From Tritrichomonas foetus (taxonomy: Eukaryota; Parabasalia; Tritrichomonadida; Tritrichomonadidae), in assembly GCA_001839685.1 (NCBI GenBank), contig MLAK01000971.1:128126-163496 (forward strand): a DNA stretch of 35,371 nucleotides, read 5' to 3'. Within the stretch, counting starts at the first letter, position 1. Each line of letters begins with the position of its first letter. This document shows positions 26,714-35,371 of this stretch, piece after piece. The notes beneath the pieces were generated by a model. The model searched no databases and had not been told where the DNA came from. It saw only the letters and a program-made list of their open reading frames with translations. A program made the position numbers and the translations under genes.

Positions 26714-27064
26714 TCAAAAATAATCATAATTTGTATCATTCATCTCTGATCCCAAATTATTATTATTTTTTACAGTATTGACATCACCAACAAAATCTGC
26801 ACTTTTTTCATTATCTTGGTTATTGTTTGAATGAGACGATTCGGTTGGAGAATTAATCTGCTTCTGAAAGAATTGAAGTTGTTGCATTAGAACTGTGTTC
26901 TGAGCCTCTTTCGCAGAAATATCTTGGATCATCTGCTTTATCATGTTTTTCAGTTGATTATTTTCCTCTTCAAGCTTTTTTTGATAAGCGCGCTTGCCAA
27001 CACGTTTTTTTCTAGATGCCAGTTTTTGATTTAGAGGAGTCGCCATATTTAGATTCAACGACAT
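26714..27064 (-). CDS. Small bZIP-like transcription factor, 116 aa
   Basis: The N-terminal basic stretch (about 12-30: NQKLASRKKRVGKRAYQKK) runs into a leucine-zipper-like coil (31-70: LEEENNQLKNM, then QNTVLMQQLQFFQKQI). Leu31, Leu38, Met45, Leu59 and Phe66 lie at heptad spacing, with Lys at position 52. The Asn and Ala of the basic region fit the NxxxA part of the bZIP signature, while the usual Arg after it is Lys. The C-terminal ~45 residues are Asn/Ser-rich and acidic, like an activation tail. The expected role is DNA binding as a dimer in the nucleus. The start could also be the ATG at 27046 (MATPLNQK). The family call is good; target genes are unknown. Confidence 0.8.
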   Translation of the reverse strand: MSLNLNMATPLNQKLASRKKRVGKRAYQKKLEEENNQLKNMIKQMIQDISAKEAQNTVLMQQLQFFQKQINSPTESSHSNNNQDNEKSADFVGDVNTVKNNNNLGSEMNDTNYDYF

Positions 27065-28106
27065 TGATTGTTGGACTCGTTGAAGTTATAACCAGGTATA
27101 CTTCCAATGACGCCAAATTGCATCATGTAATAAATTTGTTTTCAAATTTGTAAACTTTTTGACCAATACTATTGAAAAAATGAGGTTTAGGGGAGATTTT
27201 CGTGGATTATTAATTAGCTTTATTCTGATTATCAAACATTGCAATTGATATTTTGATACTTTATCCATAAATTATATTTAATTTAGCGCTGATATTCTCT
27301 ATCTTTCCTTACCAATATGCTTTGATGTTGAGAAAAGTCTATTTTATGTTAAAATTATTGTGTGTATTTATTCAATGGTTATATGGTCATATAATATCAA
27401 TGGTATAAACTGACCAATACAATAGAATCTGATCCTTATTAATAAGAAATTATTATGGATAACGATTCATTAACAATGACATTAAACCATTATTTTTTTA
27501 AATTAATGAATCAAGAAAAAACTCACAAATCCTATCCAATAGTTATTTTCCCAAATGTACATTCAGCCTTAAATTCTTCAGAAATAATTTTTTATCAAAC
27601 ACCATTTCATTCCTGGACAACTTCTTGAAAAATGAGCTGAGTTCTGATCTTAACAATGTAATCAACAATTTTGATTCTAAACAGAAGAATTAAACTCTTA
27701 TTCGAGCAAAATCATTTAGATATTCTCTAAACAATCCAAAAAATAGTAGTGACATAATAATTAATATAATAGAGATTAGTTTATACAGTTTCGAGAATTA
27801 TACTTGAATAATATAGTTATTATTGACTTTGATCAGCTAAATTTTTATTTTTTTCAGATATTCTTCGAATATCATGTATTTATATGAAATTAACATCCTT
27901 CTTTTGAATATGTGATTTCTTATTCCTTTGTCCCAGTTCATGATTTGTTGAAGTGATTTCTATAGATAAAGAATTCTTTCATCATTTTGAAATCGTAAAT
28001 GAAATGAACTTCCAATAAAAGTCATTTCACTTTCCCAAAAACGATAAATGTAGGTAATAAACGGTCGTCGTCCATATAATCCACTTTTTCAATATTCTCT
28101 AAATCA
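27065..28106. other. Long intergenic region
   Basis: About 1040 AT-rich bases between divergent bZIP and Rab genes. Only short chance-sized ORFs (for example 27086-27268, minus). No RNA gene, repeat or mobile element recognised. Confidence 0.5.
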
Positions 28107-28694
28107 ATGATTGTGGCTCCAATTAAAGCCAAAATTCCGAGGATTGTTGTTCTCGGAGACACGTCAGTCGGTAAAACCTCGATTTTAAATCGTTTAATGC
28201 AAGGAGCATTCGATGAAAATGCCGCTGCCACAACTTCCGCTGCGTTTTTCTTTTATCAACCACCTGCAGAAGACGACGTCCAAGACCTCCAGATATGGGA
28301 CACTGCAGGAATGGAACAGTATCGATCATTAAATAGTTTGTACTATCGCAATGCTTCTGCCGCTCTCCTCGTATTCGATGTGACCTCACCTTCATCATTT
28401 GCCTCACTCGACAAGTGGCATACCGATTTTGTTTCTAACGGACCACTCCAGGACCTCGTAGTGCTTGCTGGAAATAAGTCGGATTTGGATTTTGCCGTCG
28501 ATAAAGATTTAGTTAATCTTTGGTGCGAAAAGCATCACACAAAGTGCTTTTATACTTCTGCAAAGTCTGGCGAAAATATAAATGATTTGTTTGTTTATTT
28601 AAGCAAAATTGTTCCATCGCTGAGTGAATCTCAAGAGCCAGAGTGTGTCATACTCGAGAAGCCTTCTGAACCTTCGAAGAAATTTTGTTGTTAA
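28107..28694 (+). CDS. Rab-family small GTPase with Met in place of the switch II Gln
   Basis: A 195-aa protein with all five G motifs: GDTSVGKT (17-24), a Thr in the TTSAAF effector loop (42-47), WDTAG (64-68), NKSD (123-126) and TSAK (150-153). It ends in Cys-Cys (KKFCC), a double geranylgeranylation site, so it should sit on a membrane. YYRNASAALLVFDVT and the single GKT loop are Rab-like, and the closest flavour is Rab5/21, though the subfamily is not fixed. The switch II DTAGQE is DTAGME: Met69 replaces the catalytic Gln, predicting slow intrinsic GTP hydrolysis. The loop between G2 and G3 is also short and proline/acidic-rich (YQPPAEDDVQD). Codon use is GC-richer than in the neighbours. 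No clear Initiator; TCA directly abuts the ATG. Confidence 0.93.
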   Translation: MIVAPIKAKIPRIVVLGDTSVGKTSILNRLMQGAFDENAAATTSAAFFFYQPPAEDDVQDLQIWDTAGMEQYRSLNSLYYRNASAALLVFDVTSPSSFASLDKWHTDFVSNGPLQDLVVLAGNKSDLDFAVDKDLVNLWCEKHHTKCFYTSAKSGENINDLFVYLSKIVPSLSESQEPECVILEKPSEPSKKFCC

Positions 28695-29908
28695 AATTAG
28701 TTTTATGATTTCTTGTGATTTTATTTTTATGCTTGTTTCTTTTTTCTTTAGGATAAATACTTTTGGAGCCACTTTCGAAAAATCATAAAAAAATATTTTT
28801 TGGTGTTGTGATTTTCTTCTTTTTACTTGTTTGTTTCGGTTAATACGTGAGTCATTCAAACTACATTCCCATTTATATAGCTTTTCACGGAAAAATGAAA
28901 AATTCATATAAAGTAGATGTTGGAAAATCATTTATACGCTATCGTAATTACACATAATGCATAATGCATTGGTTGTTTGTGCTAAATTTCTATCAGAACC
29001 AAATGGTTATGCCTTTTAGAGTCATACGTAAAAATTGTTCATTTTTCACTTCGAAATCAGAAGCTATGATGGTATGAATCACTTATATTGGAGATATACA
29101 ATTCATATTTGCATGCTACACTGCTCAAATTTTTAGCATATTATACCCATAACATCATTTTTTCACAAATGAATTCAACAATTCTTCAATATACAACAAT
29201 TCATTATTTTTATCGCTAGTCCACACATTTTCGCTCAGTATCAGGCTTTTCACTTTCTGACCTGTATTTCAATCGAATAATGATTTAGGTGTAATTATCA
29301 ATCTATTCTTCATACAATAGTACATGGTTTAATGAAAAACAATTCGTGTAAAAATAAAAATAACAGTCACTAAACTAATGATTGAATGTCAGACCGAATT
29401 TCAATGAAAAACGTTGTAAAAATTCATTCAAAAACTGTTTCGTAAGGTATCTTTCAATTCATGAAGATAAATTCTGTCCTCCGATTTCTGGAATATTAAT
29501 ATATCTTATATTTTCCTCCAGAAAATATTTCTAGCATAAAAATTGAAGACGTTTATTTTTTCAATTCTCTAAATTCATATTCAATTTTTTTTTGCATTTT
29601 CTCATTTTTATTGAAAAATTTTCAATGGAAACCGAAAAAAATGATGTCAACATTTTAAGAAATGTTTTATCTAAATTCGAAAATTCAATAATCAAAATCT
29701 GTTAAGTTTCTATTTAATTCAAATTTTCAAAGAAATAATTCTCTAATTATCAATTTTTTCATTGATCATCGTTTCTGAGTTTCCCTATATTTGAATTAAG
29801 AACAATAAGTTCATTCAATTTTAACATTGAAACATTTACAAGAATGATAAAAATCATATCAGAAAAATTAACAATTATATACAAAAAGTTCTCTATTAAA
29901 AAAACGAG
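28695..29908. other. Long intergenic region
   Basis: About 1.2 kb, the longest gene-free stretch. AT-rich with frequent stops in all frames. A 110-codon minus-strand ORF at 28599-28931 runs into the Rab gene and looks like a shadow. I see no tRNA, repeat or element. Confidence 0.5.
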
Positions 29909-30859
29909 ATGAAAGATTTGATTACTCCCTCAGTTGATGCCTCTGCTGTCTCCGTCTCAAAAAGCAGTGCAGTTGTATCTCGGGCAAAGAGTAATATTTA
30001 CCTTGGAACTTACTCATGGACTGACCATATTTTTCCACTTGTTGATTATCTCTTTCAAACTACTTCAAATCCACCTATTCCATCATTTTTGGTCGTTTTA
30101 ATGAGTATATTTGTTTACATTCAAATTGCACTAACTTCCATATGGCCAGCCCAAGATTTTTGGCTCTATTTATTATTTTCCGATAATACTCAAATGATAA
30201 GCGCTTTCAAATATATTATGAATATATTTTGGTTTCTACCTGTGACTGAACTAGACATAGATTTGACTCCAATGTTCGTTGGTCTATTCTTGGTTTTTTT
30301 ATTCACTATCGCTTCCATCGTTTTCGAAATTGGCTATTATCAATTGAATCATCGCTTTGCAAAATGGTCAATGTATATTGTACGATTCCTTTGCCATTAT
30401 GTAACACAAGTGATGGTTCATCCATATGCGGCCTTTACAGGAAATTCGCTTTATTTATTAATCAATTTCTCAACAGGTCAATTTTGGGGATTTTTCATCA
30501 TGGGCTGCATTATGACATTAGGCAATATTTTAATTTTTGCAGCAACTTCACTCTTTTGCGCGAATTCAACAATATTTGATATTAATTTAACATCAACTTT
30601 TAATCCAAAACCGTTAATTTTAACTCTTACAATTAATGCAGCTTGTATTATTGCGAATTATATTTTTAAAATGTTTCCATTGTGGACAATTCTTGTTCTT
30701 CAAGTTCTTCATGCCGTTTTCTGTTGTTTCTCATTCATTAAGATTTTGCTATTTATAGATTTCCATACAGTTTTTGGGAACGCTATATATATATATATCA
30801 GTTTCTTTCTTATCAGTAGTAATGGATGTTATTTCGATTATTATTTACTTCGTAGATGA
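29909..30859 (+). CDS. Multi-pass adenylate cyclase, N-terminal membrane part (before frameshift)
   Basis: Opens the ~4.8-kb cyclase gene at ATG 29909. After ~40 polar residues come about six hydrophobic segments (for example FLVVLMSIFVYIQIALTSIW, LFLVFLFTIASIVFEIGYY, FWGFFIMGCIMTLGNILIFA, LILTLTINAACIIANYIF). This is the polytopic N-terminus typical of trichomonad adenylyl cyclases. The frame changes inside (TA)7T at 30784-30798. In this frame the tail after FGNAIYIYIS is out of register, whereas the +1 frame continues as another membrane helix. Loss of one TA unit would explain it. The ORF therefore really ends near 30798, and the coding downstream to 30859 is spurious. Confidence 0.8.
   Translation: MKDLITPSVDASAVSVSKSSAVVSRAKSNIYLGTYSWTDHIFPLVDYLFQTTSNPPIPSFLVVLMSIFVYIQIALTSIWPAQDFWLYLLFSDNTQMISAFKYIMNIFWFLPVTELDIDLTPMFVGLFLVFLFTIASIVFEIGYYQLNHRFAKWSMYIVRFLCHYVTQVMVHPYAAFTGNSLYLLINFSTGQFWGFFIMGCIMTLGNILIFAATSLFCANSTIFDINLTSTFNPKPLILTLTINAACIIANYIFKMFPLWTILVLQVLHAVFCCFSFIKILLFIDFHTVFGNAIYIYISFFLISSNGCYFDYYLLRR
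30784..30798. repeat. (TA)7T dinucleotide run at the frameshift point
   Basis: A 15-bp alternating TA run inside the cyclase coding region. The reading frame upstream and downstream differ by what one added or lost TA unit would give, so slippage here is the simplest cause of the frame break. Confidence 0.85.
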
Positions 30860-31409
30860 TCCACATCCAGCAACATATCCTATTATTTTCATCATTTTAG
30901 CAATTGTCTTAGTAGTTTCTACAATTGTATTTTATATTGTCGTTACTATCAAAGTCAAAAGGATGTGTAAACTATTAAATTATCCAAAAGATGAAGATCG
31001 AAAAGAAGACGAAAATTATATGCTTTATGATTCGAAAAAACTTTCAAAATCTGAGAATCTTTGTTTATGTTATTTACGAATCGCCTTTACAAATTATTGT
31101 AGATGTTATACCGATTTTTCATTAATTAAATATTGTGCAAATCATTTTACAACAAATAGAGCATTGTGCTTGCAAATTAAATTACTTGCCTGTTTTCCTG
31201 GAGAAAATAGACAATTAAATTCATTTTTCAGTATGACAACAAGTAAAAAGAATTTATCAATTTTCCACCGTTTCTTACTTTATCAAGTTTATCGACTTAA
31301 AACTTTACGTCAATCATCTGCCTCAACAGGTGCCAATGAAAGATTATTACGCCTTAAAAATTTGACAGAACAATGCATTGCTGATGTTTGTGGATTTTGG
31401 ACACATTAA
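30786..31409 (+). CDS. Adenylate cyclase, middle membrane part (after frameshift, ends at an in-frame TAA)
   Basis: Continues the cyclase gene in the next frame: two hydrophobic segments (ISVSFLSVVMDVISIIIYFV; IIFIILAIVLVVSTIVFYIVV), then a cytosolic region with LNYPKDEDRKEDE and ending GFWTH. The first ATG is at 30822, but there is no promoter reason to start there. The TAA at 31407-31409 is a lone stop: the same frame goes on immediately as EPDISYFEVLAKEERKLQ with matching coding character. A single substitution (such as TTA or CAA to TAA) would account for it. Confidence 0.75.
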   Translation, partial: YIYISVSFLSVVMDVISIIIYFVDDPHPATYPIIFIILAIVLVVSTIVFYIVVTIKVKRMCKLLNYPKDEDRKEDENYMLYDSKKLSKSENLCLCYLRIAFTNYCRCYTDFSLIKYCANHFTTNRALCLQIKLLACFPGENRQLNSFFSMTTSKKNLSIFHRFLLYQVYRLKTLRQSSASTGANERLLRLKNLTEQCIADVCGFWTH

Positions 31410-34400
31410 GAACCAGATATTTCATACTTTGAAGTGTTGGCCAAAGAAGAAAGGAAACTTCAATCATTATGGCTTGAAGCAATTCGAGAGTGTCCAAATA
31501 GCTCAAAATACTGTGAAGAGTTTATTCGATTTTTATCTGAATGTACAACAGATTTCCAACATGCAATTATCATGAAAGAAAGAGCAGACTATATTGATAT
31601 GGGAAAAAGTTTTTCAAGTGATAATACATTTAAAGCATTTCTGACCAATTTCCCACTATATATTAAAAAGAATATTATTGATCTTAAAGGTAACTTTAGA
31701 ACTCGGGGTGCATCAAAACATGATAGTTCGAATGGTATTGCTCAAGATACAAGTTCATCTTCACTAGATTTATCAATTGATTCACAGAAAGAAATCGATG
31801 CAGAAGTTGAAGCCAAATTATCAAGAATATTATTTTCGCAAGCAAAGTTAAGACTTGCATTATATCATGCATTAAAAGGAAGATCGCATCCATCAGTATA
31901 TTTAATGCCATACATATCTTTTTGGTCATGCATAATTACAATTGCTGGATTTATCGGCTTTTTCTTTTACGATAAAGAGTTATATGCAGAACGTGCCAAA
32001 TCTGTTAATTTCTTAAATAAAATTGCTCAAGCACGCTTTTACATGGGTGTTGGATCTTTTTCACTCTATTTTAACTATATGCAACATACAGATAAACTTG
32101 GAAATATCGAAGAAGATATGTACGATAGTTTAGAAAACGATCTAATGACCAATGGCGATATTTTCGAATATATTCCAATGATTTCTCCGAATTTTTCGTA
32201 TAATGTTTTAAGCAATTCGCTTACTAGTCGTCAATATTTGAATAGTTTATTTAATGATGTTGCAAACTTGGCAATGTCAGGAACACAAATTTATACATTA
32301 GCTTCAGAACTTGTGAATAGAGATGCATTTCTCACAATTTGCTGGGACGGTGCTCCAATTTCGGATAGGCCAATGAATCTTAAATCTTTATACGTTTTTA
32401 CATATTTCTTACAACAACAATTAGCTATTATTGAAGACTTTACTGATTGGTATAGATTGAATGAATACTGCCAAATTATGCATACTTGGGGTAATGCATT
32501 AGCTGGATCGACAATCTTATTCCAATCATTTTCAGATTATCAAGTCAGTCGTGGAACAGAAATGAACAGTTATGCCCAAATTATTGAGTATGCTGGATTT
32601 GGAGTAATTTTAGCCATATCATTTCTCCCGATGGCTGCTTTATCTCTTTGGTTTGTAAATGGGACAAATAAAATTGCTAAAGCTTTAAGCTCACTTGATC
32701 GAGATACCAAAATCAATGCAACCAAAATGGTCAGGAAAATTGATGATGATTTAATAATTACTCCAAATGAGCCCAAAGTAGGAATTACCAAAATGGTCTC
32801 TTTTGTATTTTGTGTTGTGCTTTTGTCGATTGGATGCTCTGTATTATTCTTATTTATGGTTCAAATTGCAGATAATACTAGTAAAACTATTGGCCAAATA
32901 AATCAATGGGAGTTATATGCATCCAATCGTCTTTCATCTGTTCTTGAAGGAGCTCATCAAACTGTTCAAGTTATTTCTCTGAGTGAGCCAGATATGTGCC
33001 TTTTCACAAACAGACAAAGAGAAATTGATCAGGCAAAAGATAGTTTAGTATTTATTGATGAAGCAAATCAAGGATTATTAAAAGGAAATAATGAATCAGC
33101 ACCATGCGAAGGATTTGATGTAGAATTGGATCAACTGAATTTTCTTGAAGAATGTATTGTCGACAATGAAGAACAAACTTTCCATGATACATATCGGTGT
33201 GGTTCAATTTCCCAATTAATTTCATCCTTGAAAAGTGTTATTCAGATGATTCTTTCAAGTGCTGATGAATTTAGCGAATTTCGAGATGATAGAGCTTATC
33301 ATCTTATTCATATAGTTAATAATCATCTCTGGCATAAATTAAATCGTGTCGTGTCCCGATTAGATGAACTAGCGCAAATCAAATTCGATAATATGGTGAA
33401 CAGTTCTCTAGCTATCATGATTTTTGGTATATTTATTTCTATTGTCATTTTTGCATTTGGTATTATTATTAAGAACTTCGCTCAATCAACTTATAATGCT
33501 GCACTTTCACAGGTTAAAAGAGTTCCACCATTACAACTTATTGCTAATAAAGAAATAAAAAGTATTCTATTAAATAAAGAAGAAGAAGAAGTCAAAAACG
33601 CAAGTGCATCAATAGCTAGAAACATTCTTCATAAATCAAGTGATGGTTTACTTTGTACATCATTAAGTGGAGTTATAGAAATTGTTAATCCAAGTGTCTC
33701 AGAAACTCTTGGCTATACTCCAGAACAATTGCTTGGACAACCAATTTCAATGCTTTTCACTAATGAGTGCGGTGAATCAGTCACAAAAGAAATGTTAATG
33801 ATGCAAGAAGGCCAAAGAAGTGATATTTATGAAGATCATGTTGTTTGTATTTCTGACAGTGGAATAGAAATTCATTGTTTTGCAACAATCCTTGGAATGA
33901 AGAATGACACAAATGTAGAATCATTCGTTTTAATTCTTAGAGACGAATCAGAACTTTTAGAACAACAACAAAATGCAGAAAAAGCCAAAGCACAATCGGA
34001 AAATTTGTTATTCCAAATATTACCTAGAGATATTGTAACTAAATTAAATCAAGGTGAAAAGGATATTTCGTTTACAGTTCCTTCTGCCACAATTATCTTT
34101 ATTGATATTGTTAAGTTTAGCGAATATGCATCAGCTTTAACACCACAGGAAATTATGGGTAATTTATCATTAATTTTTGCTGGATTCGATAAACTGATTA
34201 AGAAATATAACTTATTAATAAAGATTAAATTAATTGGTGATATTTATATGGCTGCTGCTGGGTTGTTCTCTCCTGATGCTCAACCAGCTGAACATGCAAC
34301 TCAAACTATTAAATTTGGTCTTGATGCATTATCAGAAATAGAAGATGATAATGTTCGATTAAATGCTAATTTACAAATCAGAATAGGTGTAAATACTGGT

Positions 34401-34706
34401 GGTCCTTTAATTGCTGGCGTTTTAGGAACAGATAAACCAGTCTTCGACATTATTGGTGATCCAATTAATGTTGCTGCAAGGTTACAAACTACAGACATTC
34501 CAGGAAGAATTCAAATTCCTCAATCAACTTATGATTTATTAAATAGCTTGGAATTTAATTTGGAACCAAGAGGAGAAGTATTCTTGAAAGGAAAAGGGAA
34601 AGTTAACACTTTCTTTGTCAATCAAGGAATGGCATTTGCAAGCTTTGAATTAATGGCGAAAAACAGTGAGGAGCTATTAAAAATAGTTTCATCATCGAAA
34701 GATTAA
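31410..34706 (+). CDS. Adenylate cyclase, C-terminal part: membrane segments, PAS and class III catalytic domain
   Basis: About 1098 codons in the same frame as the preceding part. It carries more membrane segments (YISFWSCIITIAGFIGFFFY, GVILAISFLPMAALSLWFV, SFVFCVVLLSIGCSVLFLF, SLAIMIFGIFISIVIFAFG). A PAS domain follows (about 33,600-33,950; SSDGLLCTSLSGVIEIVNP), then a short coil, then a class III cyclase domain (about 34,000-34,600). Catalytic features present are FIDIVKF (first metal Asp), KIKLIGDIYMA (adenine-contact Lys, second metal Asp), FDIIGDPINVAAR (purine-selective Asp, transition-state Asn and Arg). Together these suggest an adenylate rather than guanylate cyclase making cAMP. 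Alone, it would start at an internal ATG near 31572, giving a cyclase without its N-terminal membrane part. It ends in TAA at 34706. Confidence 0.92.
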   Translation, partial: EPDISYFEVLAKEERKLQSLWLEAIRECPNSSKYCEEFIRFLSECTTDFQHAIIMKERADYIDMGKSFSSDNTFKAFLTNFPLYIKKNIIDLKGNFRTRGASKHDSSNGIAQDTSSSSLDLSIDSQKEIDAEVEAKLSRILFSQAKLRLALYHALKGRSHPSVYLMPYISFWSCIITIAGFIGFFFYDKELYAERAKSVNFLNKIAQARFYMGVGSFSLYFNYMQHTDKLGNIEEDMYDSLENDLMTNGDIFEYIPMISPNFSYNVLSNSLTSRQYLNSLFNDVANLAMSGTQIYTLASELVNRDAFLTICWDGAPISDRPMNLKSLYVFTYFLQQQLAIIEDFTDWYRLNEYCQIMHTWGNALAGSTILFQSFSDYQVSRGTEMNSYAQIIEYAGFGVILAISFLPMAALSLWFVNGTNKIAKALSSLDRDTKINATKMVRKIDDDLIITPNEPKVGITKMVSFVFCVVLLSIGCSVLFLFMVQIADNTSKTIGQINQWELYASNRLSSVLEGAHQTVQVISLSEPDMCLFTNRQREIDQAKDSLVFIDEANQGLLKGNNESAPCEGFDVELDQLNFLEECIVDNEEQTFHDTYRCGSISQLISSLKSVIQMILSSADEFSEFRDDRAYHLIHIVNNHLWHKLNRVVSRLDELAQIKFDNMVNSSLAIMIFGIFISIVIFAFGIIIKNFAQSTYNAALSQVKRVPPLQLIANKEIKSILLNKEEEEVKNASASIARNILHKSSDGLLCTSLSGVIEIVNPSVSETLGYTPEQLLGQPISMLFTNECGESVTKEMLMMQEGQRSDIYEDHVVCISDSGIEIHCFATILGMKNDTNVESFVLILRDESELLEQQQNAEKAKAQSENLLFQILPRDIVTKLNQGEKDISFTVPSATIIFIDIVKFSEYASALTPQEIMGNLSLIFAGFDKLIKKYNLLIKIKLIGDIYMAAAGLFSPDAQPAEHATQTIKFGLDALSEIEDDNVRLNANLQIRIGVNTGGPLIAGVLGTDKPVFDIIGDPINVAARLQTTDIPGRIQIPQSTYDLLNSLEFNLEPRGEVFLKGKGKVNTFFVNQGMAFASFELMAKNSEELLKIVSSSKD

Positions 34707-34800
34707 AAAATGTGATGAATTCACTATGTTAAAAATGCGTATTATGAATAAATATTCATATCTAAACATTTTTTTTTTTGCTGTTGTTTCATCATCGAAA
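34686..34800. repeat. 15-bp direct repeat across the cyclase 3' end
   Basis: GTTTCATCATCGAAA occurs at 34686-34700, in the last codons of the cyclase, and again at 34786-34800, exactly 100 bp downstream. The second copy is followed by TAA in the equivalent frame, as if a gene tail had been duplicated. It may be a chance or short-duplication trace. Confidence 0.6.
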
Positions 34801-35371
34801 TAAACTAGGATATCAGCAACAATTCTTTTCGATTTGTTCAATGAATATCCATTTAATGGATAATGTTGAATTGAATGGCTATCTAACCTTTAGTCATGAC
34901 TAAAGCAAGTCAATTTCAATGATGTTTATTCATAAATTGAATCACATTCTTGGCAAGATATAAACTGCTTTCAACAATTCGGGATTCGCTTCATTCCAAT
35001 TAACTATCTTTTATAAATTGACTTCATTTAGTTCTTTTAAATAACATTGACAGTATCCAACATTTTATACGTCATGCAATTTCACAACAATATTTTGTTC
35101 AACTCTTTTGAAAACACAACAATAACATACAATAACATGATTTCAATTCCACTCATTGTTTTCATGAGTTAATCAATATTATTACAACAAAGAGTGTATT
35201 TAGTAAAGAAGAAGAAAATACTTCGTTATTGGTGTAGGAATTGGATCAAAATGGAAAATCATTAAGAAAATCCTACAATGCCTCCTATATGAAAGGTTTA
35301 CATCGTGGTCCCCCAAAGGTTTGTGGGACCACACCATAAACCTTTGCCCTACCACTCTCACTAATGACATA
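34707..35371. other. Intergenic region to the window end
   Basis: AT-rich, no gene. It holds the second copy of the 15-bp repeat and, near the end, a GC-richer palindromic block (35292-35345). Confidence 0.5.
35292..35345. repeat. 54-bp imperfect palindrome (inverted repeat)
   Basis: AAAGGTTTA (35292-35300) pairs with TAAACCTTT (35337-35345), and GTGGTCCC (35305-35312) pairs with GGGACCAC (35325-35332). A 4 x 4 mismatch lies between the two stems and the loop is 12 nt. It is much more GC-rich than its surroundings. It could be the end of a transposable or repeat element that continues beyond the window, or a structured RNA. Confidence 0.8.

Noticed and set aside
28599..28931. 110-codon minus-strand ORF overlapping the Rab 3' end
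   Set aside because: Mostly antisense of Rab and its AT-rich 3' flank; composition is not protein-like.
2123..34706. A functional cluster of membrane-traffic genes
   Set aside because: Genes lie on both strands with their own promoters and mixed functions; such families are simply numerous in these genomes.

Overview
The window looks like nuclear DNA of a trichomonad (parabasalid) protist, most likely Tritrichomonas foetus or a close relative. The intergenic DNA is very AT-rich and every intact gene is a single uninterrupted ORF. Several starts sit 8-20 nt downstream of a TCATT-type motif like the parabasalid Initiator (TCA+1-Py-T/A), for example at 5836, 11751, 12778, 14757, 16457 and 20970. 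The gene families also fit: a multi-pass adenylate cyclase with PAS and catalytic domains, Sel1 and ankyrin proteins, HEAT proteins, and CAMK-like kinases. The species name is an inference. I see no rRNA, tRNA, CRISPR array or intact transposon.

Layout. 1-247: the 3' end of an unrecognised gene; a longer inverted copy lies at 12402-12764 and carries three Ns. 480-617: a GATATA-type hexanucleotide array. 745-1626 (-): sirtuin with a predicted N-myristoylation signal. 2123-5291 (+): WDR7/rabconnectin-3beta-like WD40 protein broken by one frameshift. 5856-6929 (+): protein kinase. 7245-8969 (+): unrecognised 574-aa protein. 9547-11031 (+): TBC1D31-like protein without its WD40 half. 11462-11746 (-): small Cys-rich zinc protein. 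13260-14750 (-): FHIP-like protein. 15065-16057 (+): coiled-coil protein. 16467-18029 (+): HEAT protein resembling the PP2A scaffold subunit. 18277-19262 (-): decayed Sel1-type pseudogene. 19594-20964 (-): VPS4 AAA ATPase. 21716-23239 (-): unknown helical protein. 23703-26024 (-): ankyrin-RING protein. 26714-27064 (-): small bZIP-like protein. 28107-28694 (+): Rab GTPase with an altered switch II. 29909-34706 (+): adenylate cyclase broken twice (a TA-repeat frameshift and an in-frame TAA). 35292-35345: a strong palindrome near the window end.

The genes are monocistronic on both strands and I see no operon. Several belong to membrane traffic and cytoskeleton (WDR7-like, TBC1D31-like, FHIP-like, VPS4, Rab). 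This probably reflects the abundance of these families rather than a functional cluster. Signalling genes (kinase, cyclase, sirtuin, bZIP) make up much of the rest. I found no convincing wholly new system. The points most worth checking are the near-identical inverted gene copies with diverged 3' flanks, the repeat-associated breaks in two of the largest genes, the Rab with Met in place of the catalytic Gln, the predicted myristoylated sirtuin, and the WD40-less TBC1D31.
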